Assembly (NCBI GenBank): GCA_964635055.1 | Contig: CAZWMT010000015.1 | Location: forward strand, 56,233-120,232 | DNA from: JAEUJM01 sp964635055 | Lineage (GTDB): Bacteria; Actinomycetota; Acidimicrobiia; Acidimicrobiales; DATDAH01 | Reading direction: 5' to 3' | DNA length: 64,000 nt | Shown: one piece after another, positions 1 to 7,450 of the stretch | How positions within the stretch are numbered: the first letter of the stretch is position 1 | Layout of the letters: the number at the start of each line of letters is the position of its first letter | Made by a program: the position numbers and the translations under genes | Notes under the pieces: model-generated | Seen by the model: the letters and a program-made list of their open reading frames with translations, nothing else | Database searches by the model: none | Told to the model about the DNA's origin: nothing

Positions 1-1
1 C

Positions 2-1090
2 GGGCTGACCATCGGCGCCGGCGGCGTCGGGGCGGGGTCGTTCCAACCGCTGATGGAGCACCCCAACCGGGGCAAGCGCAGCATCGGCCTGACCCTCGAC
101 GTGCCGAGCGGCTATGAGGTGCTGGCCGAGCTCGTCAAGGACGCCGACGTGTTCCTGACCAACTTCCTGCCTTCGGCGCGGGAGAAGCTGCGCATCGAGG
201 TGGACGACATCCGGGCCATCAACCCCGACATCGTCTACGTGCGGGGGAGCGGCCACGGCCAGCGTGGGCCCGAGGCCGATCGCCCGGGCTACGACGGGTC
301 GACGTTCTGGTCTCGCATGGGCTGCGGATGGGGCGTGACCCCGCCGGACAGCAAGCGGATGTTCGGCCAGCCCTCCGGTGCCTTCGGCGACTCGATGGGC
401 GGGGCCGTGATGGCCGGCGGCGTCGCGGCCGCCCTGTTGGCCCGCGACCGCACCGGCGAGACCTCGGTGGTCGACGTGTCGTTGATGAGCGTCGGCGCCT
501 GGGCGATGGCCCTGTGGTTGGGGACGGCGCTGCTGACCGGCGAGGCCACCCCGCCGCCGTCGTTGGACGCCCCACCCAACCTGGGCGTGAACCCGATGAT
601 CGGCAGCTACCGCACCTCCGACGGGCGCTTCATCACCCTGATGATGGTGCAGCCCGGGCGTTACTTCTCCGACCTCTGCGCCCACCTGGGCCTCGAGCAC
701 CTGCTGGCGGACGAGCGCTTCCAGGAGGCCCGGGGCCTCATGGAGCACGCCGACGAGATCGGCGTCCACATCGCCGAGGCAGTGGCCACCAAGGACTTCG
801 CCTACTGGCGGGAGCACCTCCAGACCCTGGAGGGGCCCTGGGCGCCGGCGCAGAACCCGGTCGAGGTGGCGAACGACCCCCAGCTCATCGCCAACGGCTG
901 CCTGGTCGACATCGTCGATGCCGACGGCACCCCTCGCACCCTCGTCGCCAACCCCGTCCAGTTCGACGAGACCCCGCCCGACCTCACCCGGGGCCCCACC
1001 TTCGCCGAGCACACCGACGACATCCTGCGCGAGCTCGGCAAGAGCGAGGACGAGATCATCCAGCTCAAGCTCGACGGCGCCTGCACCTAG
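2..1090 (+). CDS. CaiB/BaiF class III CoA-transferase (5' end outside window)
   Basis: Moves CoA between acyl-CoA and a free carboxylic acid, activating an organic acid in the cytoplasm. The reading frame is open to the window edge, and the visible N-terminus already contains family sequence (GAGSFQPLMEHPNRGKRSIG), so the ATG at 53 is internal and the true start is upstream of base 1. About 362 residues are visible, against roughly 380-400 usual for the family. Family hallmarks include NRGKRSIGLDL-like sequence, the D-V-F-L-T-N-F segment, and FGDSMGG, whose Asp matches the expected catalytic aspartate by position. An LLM oxidoreductase follows after 70 bp, so the two may be co-transcribed. 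The substrate cannot be read from the sequence. Confidence 0.9.
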   Translation, partial: GLTIGAGGVGAGSFQPLMEHPNRGKRSIGLTLDVPSGYEVLAELVKDADVFLTNFLPSAREKLRIEVDDIRAINPDIVYVRGSGHGQRGPEADRPGYDGSTFWSRMGCGWGVTPPDSKRMFGQPSGAFGDSMGGAVMAGGVAAALLARDRTGETSVVDVSLMSVGAWAMALWLGTALLTGEATPPPSLDAPPNLGVNPMIGSYRTSDGRFITLMMVQPGRYFSDLCAHLGLEHLLADERFQEARGLMEHADEIGVHIAEAVATKDFAYWREHLQTLEGPWAPAQNPVEVANDPQLIANGCLVDIVDADGTPRTLVANPVQFDETPPDLTRGPTFAEHTDDILRELGKSEDEIIQLKLDGACT

Positions 1091-1160
1091 GCGGCGTAGC
1101 GATGGCCCGTCACCACCGGCCGAAGGCCGGACGGTCGACCACGCAGGACGGGAGACGTTG

Positions 1161-2240
1161 ATGCACACGTCGATCACGCTGAACGCTCCCGCCTATGGAG
1201 CTCGGCTCCCCCTCGGCGAGGCCGCCGGCCTCGCTGTCGAAGCTGAACGACTGGGCATCGACCTGGTGTGGGCGGCCGAAGCATGGGGCACGGACGCGTT
1301 CACGCCCCTCGCCCACCTGGCCGCGCTGACGGAGCGCGTGAAGCTGGGGACGGGGATCGCTCAGGTGACGGCTCGAGCGCCGGCGATGCTCGCCATGTCG
1401 GCGATGACCCTGGACGACCTGTCGGGCGGCAGGATGGTGCTCGGCCTCGGTTTGAGCGGTCCCCAGGTCGTCGAGGGCCTCCACGGGCAACCGTACGCGC
1501 GGCCTCTCGAGCGGCTTCGCGAGACCGTCTCGGTCCTCCGGCTCGCGTTCGCCGGCGAACGGCTCGCCCATGACGGCCGCCAGGTGCAGCTCCCCCTCCT
1601 CGGCGGAGAAGGGAAGGCCCTCCGACTGGCCCACGAGCCACACCCGGGGATCCCGATCCACCTGGCGACCCTGGGCCCGAAGGCGATGGAGCTGTGCGGC
1701 GAGGTCGCCGACGGCTGGGTCGCATCGTGCTTCGTCCCGGAACGAGCAGCCGCGTTCACCGATGCGCTGGCGCGAGGAGCGGTGAAGGCGGGCCGCGAGC
1801 CGGCGGCGATCGCCATCGACGCCGGTGGACCCGTCGCATTCAGCGACGACGTGACCGAGTTGATCGCCGAGCGGAAGAGGGCCATCGCCTTCCAGCTCTC
1901 CGCGATGGGCTCACCGACGACCAACTTCTACTACGGCGCCTATGCCCGTCAGGGGTACCGGGAGGAGGCCGACGAGGTCCGCCGTCTCTGGTTCGACGGC
2001 AGGAAGGGCGATGCGGCCGGCGCGGTCCCCGACGATCTGGCGACGATGACCAGTCTCTTCGGCACCCGGGACATGGTGCGGGATCGCATCCGGGCCTATC
2101 GGGATGCGGGCGTCACCTCGCTCCGGCTCGAGCCCGTCGGTCACACCGTGTCGGATCGGCTCGACGTGCTCGCCGCGGCCGTCGAGCTGGTTCGCGAAGT
2201 CGATGCCGAATCGAATGAGGACGTTGCTTCCGTGCCCTGA
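1161..2240 (+). CDS. LLM-class F420-dependent oxidoreductase
   Basis: A luciferase-like monooxygenase-fold enzyme of 359 residues. Members use reduced F420 or FMN to oxidise or reduce small molecules in the cytoplasm. The N-terminal beta strand (ITLNAPAYGARLPLG), the LDLVWAAEAWGTDAFTPLAHLAALT block, the V-K-L-G-T-G-I segment and GRMVLGLGLSGPQVVEGLHG are typical. The frame is open much further upstream, but only the ATG at 1161 (after GGAGACGTTG) puts the first beta strand at the N-terminus. It follows the CoA-transferase, and a small CCGGCC-GAA-GGCCGG hairpin lies between them. The exact reaction is unknown. Confidence 0.88.
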   Translation: MHTSITLNAPAYGARLPLGEAAGLAVEAERLGIDLVWAAEAWGTDAFTPLAHLAALTERVKLGTGIAQVTARAPAMLAMSAMTLDDLSGGRMVLGLGLSGPQVVEGLHGQPYARPLERLRETVSVLRLAFAGERLAHDGRQVQLPLLGGEGKALRLAHEPHPGIPIHLATLGPKAMELCGEVADGWVASCFVPERAAAFTDALARGAVKAGREPAAIAIDAGGPVAFSDDVTELIAERKRAIAFQLSAMGSPTTNFYYGAYARQGYREEADEVRRLWFDGRKGDAAGAVPDDLATMTSLFGTRDMVRDRIRAYRDAGVTSLRLEPVGHTVSDRLDVLAAAVELVREVDAESNEDVASVP

Positions 2241-2274
2241 GCGTTGTGGGGCCCGAGCGGATGTCCTCGGATGA

Positions 2275-3156
2275 TCAGCCCACCTGCCGGTCGAACTTCG
2301 GGAGCTCGACGGATGCCTTGAACGCAGCATCGGGCTTCGGGGCGATGACCTTGCGCAGGCTGCGTTCGGGGCCCTGCTGGGTCACGACGCCCCTGGCGTG
2401 TTGCGTGGCGATGTTGTCCCACACGACGAGATCGCCGGCCCGCCAGTCGTGCTCCAAGGTGTTGTCGGAGGCGTAGAGGACCCCGAAGAGCTCCTCGAGG
2501 AGCTGCTCGCTCTCGTCGGGCTCGAGACCCTCGATGTGGGTCGTCATCATCTGGGACACGTAGAGGACGGCCTCACCGGTGCGGGGGTGGATCATGGGGA
2601 TCGGTGTGGCCCGGGACCGCTCTGTCGCGCGCTGCGCCTCGAGCAGTTCGCCGTCGCCGTAACCGCCCCGGGCGCGCTGGCCGGTTGCGTGGACCGCGGT
2701 GCTGCCGTCGACGCGAGCCCGCAGGTCGTCGGGGAGCCGGTCCCACGCCCGCACCGCACTGACGTAGACGGTCGGGACCGAGGGCTGGTCGACCTGCTCG
2801 CCGTAGAGCGAGAGCAGCTCCTGCGGCTGCTCGCTCCACATGCCGTCGGCGTGGAAGAGCAGGCGGCCGTGAGGGGCGTTGCCGTCCTCGTCCTTGTTGG
2901 AGATGCGGGTGGAGTAGAGGTGGGCGTTGGCCTCGGCCGCGGCCCGGTCGGCGGGGGCGTGGTCGCCGACGAGCAGCCCGCACAGGTACCGCTGGGCGTC
3001 GGCGGTGACGTCGAGGTCCCGGAAGACCAGCACCTGGTACCGGTCGAACGCCGCCCGCAGCCGGCCGACGGTGGCGTCGTCGAGGTCGGCCTCCGGGGAC
3101 CACCCCTCGACCTCGGCGCCGAAGCCCGGCGTGATCTCGCTGATGCGCAGGTCCAC
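2275..3156 (-). CDS. TauD/TfdA-family 2-oxoglutarate-dependent dioxygenase (copy 1)
   Basis: Fe(II)/2-oxoglutarate dioxygenase of 293 residues; the family hydroxylates substrates such as taurine, phenoxyacetates or other carboxylates. The facial triad is visible as HAD in LLFHADGMWSEQP and the distal His in ATQHARG. The C-terminal RSLRKV carries the Arg expected to bind 2-oxoglutarate. The GTG at 3156 is chosen as start: GGGAGG lies about 8 nt upstream and the protein then begins with VDLRISEITPGFGAEVEG, the usual first strand. A longer frame would run through the operator at 3212. It is divergent from a SnoaL-like gene across that operator. The second paralogue is at 25450-26319. Confidence 0.88.
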   Translation of the reverse strand: MDLRISEITPGFGAEVEGWSPEADLDDATVGRLRAAFDRYQVLVFRDLDVTADAQRYLCGLLVGDHAPADRAAAEANAHLYSTRISNKDEDGNAPHGRLLFHADGMWSEQPQELLSLYGEQVDQPSVPTVYVSAVRAWDRLPDDLRARVDGSTAVHATGQRARGGYGDGELLEAQRATERSRATPIPMIHPRTGEAVLYVSQMMTTHIEGLEPDESEQLLEELFGVLYASDNTLEHDWRAGDLVVWDNIATQHARGVVTQQGPERSLRKVIAPKPDAAFKASVELPKFDRQVG

Positions 3157-3211
3157 GGTCGGCGACCTCCCCCTCGCTGGTGGCACCAGGCTACCCGTGA
3201 ACGGGTGAACG

Positions 3212-3227
3212 TGACAGTGTACTGTCA
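3212..3227. promoter_or_regulatory. Operator site A, perfect 7-2-7 palindrome
   Basis: TGACAGT-GT-ACTGTCA, with perfect 7-bp arms and a 2-bp centre, between the divergent dioxygenase (start 3156) and SnoaL-like gene (start 3273). It is the best-formed member of a family of at least six similar sites in this window, and its length and symmetry fit a TetR-type dimer. The regulator encoded at 5516-6130 is the obvious candidate; that link is inference. Confidence 0.75.
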
Positions 3228-3272
3228 GCTTCTTGCGCCGCACGGCGCCGTCCGAGGGAAGAGGAGCGGCCG

Positions 3273-3707
3273 ATGGGGATCGAGGACGAGGTCCGGCGCC
3301 TGGCGGACATCGAGGCCATCAAGGTGCTGCGGGGCCGGTACTCGCGGGCGGTCGACACCAAGGACTGGGAGCTGTTCGCGGCCTCGCTGGCGGAGGACGC
3401 CCTGCTCGCCGCCGACAGCGGGACCACCGAGGGGCGGGACTCGATCGTGGCCATGGTGTCCGGTGCGCTCGCGACGGCGACCACGGTGCACCACCAGCAC
3501 ACCCCCGAGATCGAGATCACGGGCCCCGACACCGCTACGGGCATCTGGGCGATGCAGGACGTCGTGCACATCGACACGTTCGTGCTGCGAGGCTTCGGGC
3601 ACTATCACGAGGAGTACGTGCGGACGCCCGAGGGCTGGAAGATCAAGGCATCGACGCTGACCCGCACGCGGGTCGACACCGAAGGCGAGGTGCCGCGGCG
3701 CTCATGA
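3273..3707 (+). CDS. SnoaL-like / NTF2-fold protein
   Basis: A 144-residue NTF2-like protein. The pattern IEAIKVLRGRYSRAVDTKDWELFAASLAEDALL followed by GRDSIVAMVSGAL and the HQHTPEIEI/HYHEEYVRTPEGWKI strands is characteristic of SnoaL-like domains, which act as small isomerases, dehydratases, hydroxylase-like enzymes or binding proteins. AGGAG lies 8 nt before the ATG. The gene is transcribed away from operator site A and is followed 39 bp later by an SDR, so they probably form an operon. The specific reaction is not predictable. A second, unrelated-looking SnoaL-like gene lies at 20666-21250 in the same cluster. Confidence 0.85.
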   Translation: MGIEDEVRRLADIEAIKVLRGRYSRAVDTKDWELFAASLAEDALLAADSGTTEGRDSIVAMVSGALATATTVHHQHTPEIEITGPDTATGIWAMQDVVHIDTFVLRGFGHYHEEYVRTPEGWKIKASTLTRTRVDTEGEVPRRS

Positions 3708-3746
3708 CCGGTGGCAGCGACGGACGACGACGAGGGGAACGAGACC

Positions 3747-4580
3747 ATGGATGAGGAACTGGCGGGCAAGGTCGCCATCGTCACCGGGGGCTCGTCGGGC
3801 ATCGGGTTCGGCACGGCCGCGCGGCTGGTCGCCGAGGGCGCGAAGGTCGTGATCGGCGACATCGACGAGGCGCGCGGTCAAGCCGCCGCCGCCGAACTGG
3901 GGGAGAGCGCCGCCTTCCACGCCACCGACGTCGCCCAGCCCGAGCAGGTGGCGGCGCTGGTCGACTTCGCCGTCGAGCGGTTCGGTGGCCTGGACATCAT
4001 GTTCAACAACGCCGGCATCTCGGGCGTCCGCACCCCGAGCCTGCTGGAGGACGACTTCGCCGACTTCCACCACGTGCTCGGCGTCAATCTGCTCGGCGTG
4101 TTCGCCGGCACCGCCCAAGCCGCCCGGGCGATGGCCGAGCGCGGCGGCGGGTCGGTGATCAACAACGCTTCCATCGGCGGCTTGCAGGCCACCCGCGGCC
4201 AGTGGGCCTACAACAGCTCGAAGGCGGCGGTCGTCCACTTCACGAGGTCGGCGGCCATGGAGTTGGGCGCCGTGGGTGTGCGGGTCAATTGCCTGGCGCC
4301 CGGCAACATCGAGACGGAGATCCTCGGCAACATGCTCGGCGCCGGCATGTCCGAGGAGGAGAAGGCGGCGATGATGGACCGAGTGCGGGCCTACCTGCTG
4401 GCCCGCCAGCCCTTGCAGGTGCAGGGCCAGCCCGACGACGTGGCCGAAGCCGTCATCTTCCTGGGCACCGACCGCTCCCGCTACATCACGGGCACCGTGA
4501 TCCCTGTCGACGGCGGCCAGCTCGTCGGCAGCCCGGCGGCGTCGGCGGAGTTCCGCAAGCTCCGCACCGGCGAGGGCTGA
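3747..4580 (+). CDS. Short-chain dehydrogenase/reductase (SDR) 1
   Basis: Classical SDR of 277 residues using NAD(P)(H) to oxidise or reduce an alcohol/ketone. The cofactor motif is TGGSSGIG near residue 13, followed by NNAG, the catalytic Ser in INNASIGG and YNSSK (YxxxK). The D-I-D segment after beta-2 suggests NAD(H) preference. The ATG at 3747 is preferred over an in-frame GTG at 3711 because GAGGGG lies 9-10 nt upstream and the Rossmann strand then begins near residue 8. It is the second gene downstream of operator site A and converges on SDR 2. Confidence 0.9.
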   Translation: MDEELAGKVAIVTGGSSGIGFGTAARLVAEGAKVVIGDIDEARGQAAAAELGESAAFHATDVAQPEQVAALVDFAVERFGGLDIMFNNAGISGVRTPSLLEDDFADFHHVLGVNLLGVFAGTAQAARAMAERGGGSVINNASIGGLQATRGQWAYNSSKAAVVHFTRSAAMELGAVGVRVNCLAPGNIETEILGNMLGAGMSEEEKAAMMDRVRAYLLARQPLQVQGQPDDVAEAVIFLGTDRSRYITGTVIPVDGGQLVGSPAASAEFRKLRTGEG

Positions 4581-4608
4581 ACGAGAACCCCGGGGCGGCG
4601 AGGTTGCC

Positions 4609-5427
4609 TCAGAGGTCGGGGAAGCGGGGGTTCATCTCGCCGACGGCGCCGCCGTCGACGTCCAGGCACACGCCGGTGATGTACGAAGCCGCTGGCGACG
4701 CCAGGAACACGGCTGCCAGGCCGATGTCCTCGGGGGTGCCCAGGCGGCGCAGGCGGGTGCGGGCGATCAGCTTCTCCTCGACGCCCTCGAACCCCGACAC
4801 GACCGCCTGCATGGCCTCGGTGGCGATGATCCCCGGCATGATCCCGTTCACCCGGATCCGGGGCCCGAGGCTCGCCGCCATCGAACGAGTGGCGTAGTAG
4901 AGCGCCCCCTTGGAGGCGTCATAGGCCAAGTGCCCCCGGGCGGGGACGTGGATGGCCGACGACACGATGTTGATCACCGAAGAGCCGGGGTGATCGAGGG
5001 GGGAGTGCTCGAGCAAGTGGGGCACGGCACACCGGACGAGCTCGAAGGGGGCGGCCACGTTGAAGTGGAAGGCGTCCTCGAGCTCTTCGACGGTGTTGTC
5101 CAGCAGGGCCCGCCACATGTCGCCGCCGCCGGCGCAGTTGACCACCGTGTCGAGCCGCCCGAGCTCGCCGACCGTGCGCTCGACGATCCCCGGCAGGCCG
5201 GCGACGTCGGTTAGGTCCGCCGGGAGGGCCAGTGCGGTCCCACCGGTCGCGTTGATCTCGCCGGCGACCCGCTCCACGTCCTCGGCGGTGCGGGACACTA
5301 GGGCCACAGCCGCGCCGGCGTCGGCGAACGCCCGGGCGATGCCCTCCCCGATGCCCCGGCCGCCACCGGTGACAAGTGCGACCTTCCCGGCGAGGGCAAA
5401 CGGATCGTCGGCGCTCACACTCGGCAT
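4609..5427 (-). CDS. Short-chain dehydrogenase/reductase (SDR) 2
   Basis: Classical SDR of 272 residues. TGGGRGIG near residue 20 binds the dinucleotide, NCAGGG replaces the usual NNAG, and YDASK is the catalytic YxxxK with Ser in NIVSSAI. The C-terminal ITGVCLDVDGGA is typical. The start ATG lies only 2 bp from operator site B (5430-5445). The transcript is therefore either leaderless or the operator covers the promoter -10 region. The TetR gene lies upstream on the same strand, with about 90 bp between them. It probably acts on an alcohol or ketone intermediate of the catabolic cluster. Confidence 0.9.
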   Translation of the reverse strand: MPSVSADDPFALAGKVALVTGGGRGIGEGIARAFADAGAAVALVSRTAEDVERVAGEINATGGTALALPADLTDVAGLPGIVERTVGELGRLDTVVNCAGGGDMWRALLDNTVEELEDAFHFNVAAPFELVRCAVPHLLEHSPLDHPGSSVINIVSSAIHVPARGHLAYDASKGALYYATRSMAASLGPRIRVNGIMPGIIATEAMQAVVSGFEGVEEKLIARTRLRRLGTPEDIGLAAVFLASPAASYITGVCLDVDGGAVGEMNPRFPDL

Positions 5428-5429
5428 TG

Positions 5430-5445
5430 TGACATGAGACTGTCA
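5430..5445. promoter_or_regulatory. Operator site B (TGACATG-AG-ACTGTCA)
   Basis: An imperfect copy of the cluster operator: the right arm ACTGTCA is perfect and the left arm keeps TGACA. It abuts the ATG of SDR 2, in the gap between that gene and the TetR gene. The position fits repression by occlusion of the promoter or of a leaderless start. Confidence 0.6.
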
Positions 5446-5515
5446 GAAGTGCGACCGCCTCGTCGGCGCAGCCGACTCCTTCACCTCACGCCCTGCGATC
5501 GTCGCCCTGATGGCG

Positions 5516-6130
5516 CTACGTCGGCGCGAATGCCGCTACGAGCAGGTCGATCTCGGTCGAGATGACCTCGAGCAGGTCGGTGTTGGCGGGCTTGGCGAGC
5601 CACTGGAAGAGGGCCCGGCGGTAGGTCACGAGGGCCACGTTGGCGAGGAGGAGACAGGCCTCGTCGGGCTCCTTGAGCCCGCGACGGGAGGCGAAGGCCT
5701 CGGCCATGCGAACGATGTCGTCCTGCTGGCGGACGACCAGGCCTCCTCGCAGGGTGGGTGAGGAGGCGACGGCCTGCTCGTACTGCAAGAGCGCCTTGCG
5801 GATCTTCACCACCGGCGGAGCGAGCTCGAGCAGGGTGGCGCGGGCGGCCTCGATGTCGGAGAGCCCCTCAGGCTGGGCGAGGAAGTGCTCGGTGAAGGAC
5901 TGGAACCAGCCGTACTCGCCGACGAAGAGCACGGACTCCTTCGTGGGGAAGTAGCGGAAGAACGTCCGAGGCGAGACGCCGGCCTGCTCTGCGATCTCGT
6001 CGGTGGTCGTGGTGTCGTAGCCGTTCTTGGCGAAGAGCTCGAGGGCCGCCTGCTGGAGGGCCCGCTCGGTCCGCAGCTTGTGGGCCTGGCGGCGCGACGG
6101 CGGCGCCTCCGCGGTCACCTCGTTGGCCAT
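5516..6130 (-). CDS. TetR-family transcriptional regulator (candidate regulator of the catabolic cluster)
   Basis: A TetR-type repressor of about 204 residues. The N-terminal three-helix DNA-binding domain is clear: RTERALQQAALELFAKNGY, then TTTDEIAEQAGVSPRTFFRYFPTKESVLF. The remainder is the ligand-binding helical domain. The ATG at 6130 is chosen because GGAGGGG lies about 11 nt upstream; an in-frame ATG at 6220 would start only 4 bp from operator site C. The gene is divergent from the ParB/StrR-like gene across site C, so autoregulation is likely. The effector is probably an acyl-CoA or pathway intermediate, which is inference. Confidence 0.9.
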   Translation of the reverse strand: MANEVTAEAPPSRRQAHKLRTERALQQAALELFAKNGYDTTTTDEIAEQAGVSPRTFFRYFPTKESVLFVGEYGWFQSFTEHFLAQPEGLSDIEAARATLLELAPPVVKIRKALLQYEQAVASSPTLRGGLVVRQQDDIVRMAEAFASRRGLKEPDEACLLLANVALVTYRRALFQWLAKPANTDLLEVISTEIDLLVAAFAPT

Positions 6131-6196
6131 GTGCGCCGGACCCCCTCCGCTCGTTCGTTTGCTCTGCGAGCACCCTACTGGCAGTGGCGTGTCGCC

Positions 6197-6240
6197 TTGA
6201 CAGTCCTCAGGGCCACCCATAAAGTGACAGTCGAGTGTCA
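6197..6240 (+). promoter_or_regulatory. Promoter with overlapping operator site C
   Basis: TTGACA at 6197-6202, a 17-bp spacer and TAAAGT at 6220-6225 form a good sigma-70-type promoter reading toward the ParB/StrR-like gene. The operator TGACAGT-CG-AGTGTCA at 6225-6240 starts on the last base of the -10 and covers the likely start site. Its flanks extend the symmetry to AAGTGACA...TGTCACTT. This is the clearest geometry in the window for a repressor blocking RNA polymerase. The same site lies upstream of the divergent TetR gene. Confidence 0.7.
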
Positions 6241-6253
6241 CTTAGGGGGACGA

Positions 6254-7252
6254 GTGTCGCAGGCTGAGGTTTGGGAGGGTGAGGTCACGACGCCGGACGG
6301 CGTTTCGTGGGTGCCCGTCGCCCGCCTTGGTGTCGGTTCGTCCTTCCGGCCGGGGGGTCTTTGCCCCGAGCACGTCGACCGTCTTGCCGCACTCGAAGGG
6401 GCATGGCCACCGGTCCTGCTCGCCCGTCGAGACGGGTCGGTGATCGACGGGGCGCATCGGGTGGCTGCGGCGGGCCGGCTCGGGATGGCCCGGATCGAGG
6501 CGGTGTGGTTCGACGGCAGCGCCGCCGACGCCTACGTCGAGTTCGTCCGGCGCAACGTCGCCCACGGCCTCACCCTCACCGTGCACGAGCGCAAGGCCGC
6601 CGCCGCCCGGGTCCTGCGCGACCACCCCCTCTGGTCGGACCGCCGGGTGGCGGAGGTGTGCGCCCTCTCGCCGAAGACGGTCGGGCGGGTTCGCAGCGAT
6701 GCCGCCTGCTGTCCAAATGAGGAAGATCCCCACTCGGACGAGCTCCGTGAGGGCCGAGACCACCGCCTGCGCCCCGTCCGTCCCGGCTCGGCGCGTGCGC
6801 GTGTGCTCGAGGCGTTGGAGGTGCAGCCTGATGCCTCCCTGCGCACGATCGCCGCGGCGGCCGGTGTGTCTCCCGAGACCGTGCGCCTGGTGCGCATGAA
6901 CCTGGCCGACGGGAAGCTGGCCGACGGGAAGCTGGCCGACGGGACGCTGGCCGACGAGGTCGCCGCGCCTGCCTCGGTCGAGCCCGTCGAACCGCTCCCG
7001 CCAGAGTCGCCTGGGCCGGCGGGGAACAGCGAGCCGTCCTGGCAGGTCGACGCCGCGCTGGCGTCCTTCCCCCACGGGGATGACTTCCTCGCCTGGTTCG
7101 AGCGGACCGCCCTCCATGGGTCGGACCTCTCCTGGGTGGACACCATCCCTCTCGGCCGGGTGTACCTCGTGGCCGACGAGGCCCGACGCCGCTCCGAGAC
7201 CTGGCTGCGTTTCGCGCGGGCGGTCGAAGCCCGCGCCGCCCGGGCCCGTTGA
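6254..7252 (+). CDS. ParB-like nuclease-fold / StrR-type transcriptional regulator
   Basis: A 332-residue protein with the ParB N-terminal-like domain (EHVDRLAALEGAWPPVLL, then DGSVIDGAHRVAAAGRLG) and a helix-turn-helix (WSDRRVAEVCALSPKTVGRV). This arrangement matches the StrR/NovG-type pathway regulators known from antibiotic clusters rather than chromosome-partition ParB. A second HTH (LRTIAAAAGVSPETVRLVR) follows, then a run of LADGK repeats and a C-terminal region of unknown role. The GTG at 6254 is chosen for AGGGGGA 8 nt upstream and the promoter at 6197. It probably regulates part of the catabolic cluster and is itself under the TetR operator. Confidence 0.75.
   Translation: MSQAEVWEGEVTTPDGVSWVPVARLGVGSSFRPGGLCPEHVDRLAALEGAWPPVLLARRDGSVIDGAHRVAAAGRLGMARIEAVWFDGSAADAYVEFVRRNVAHGLTLTVHERKAAAARVLRDHPLWSDRRVAEVCALSPKTVGRVRSDAACCPNEEDPHSDELREGRDHRLRPVRPGSARARVLEALEVQPDASLRTIAAAAGVSPETVRLVRMNLADGKLADGKLADGTLADEVAAPASVEPVEPLPPESPGPAGNSEPSWQVDAALASFPHGDDFLAWFERTALHGSDLSWVDTIPLGRVYLVADEARRRSETWLRFARAVEARAARAR
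6902..6958 (+). repeat. Tandem 15-bp repeat inside the ParB/StrR-like gene
   Basis: Three near-identical 15-bp units CTGGCCGACGGGAAG (the third has ACG at the end) plus a partial fourth unit. They encode LADGK-LADGK-LADGT-LADE between the second HTH and the acidic/Pro-rich linker. The unit length is a multiple of three, so copy-number changes would alter linker length without breaking the frame. Confidence 0.85.
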
Positions 7253-7450
7253 GCGCCCCGCCCATGGTCCAGAGCGTTCCGTCGCAGCGGAACGCCGGCC
7301 GCGCCGAGGTCGGCATGCCGCCGCACGGCGCCAGCTCTCGGGTCGTGCCTCCGATCCCCCTGGGAGGCACGACCCGACTCTTCTCCCCGCACGACGCCGC
7401 CCAGGCGTCGCCCTACGGGCACCGGCGCTAGGTCAGGAGGGGACCAGCCG

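Noticed and set aside
1117..1131. CCGGCC-GAA-GGCCGG hairpin as a terminator between the CoA-transferase and LLM genes
   Set aside because: The 6-bp stem has a 3-nt loop and no T-run, is common by chance in such DNA and lies within a likely operon.
6902..6958. Short direct repeats that might suggest a CRISPR array
   Set aside because: Units are contiguous without spacers, in frame, and lie inside a coding region; no Cas gene is present in the window.
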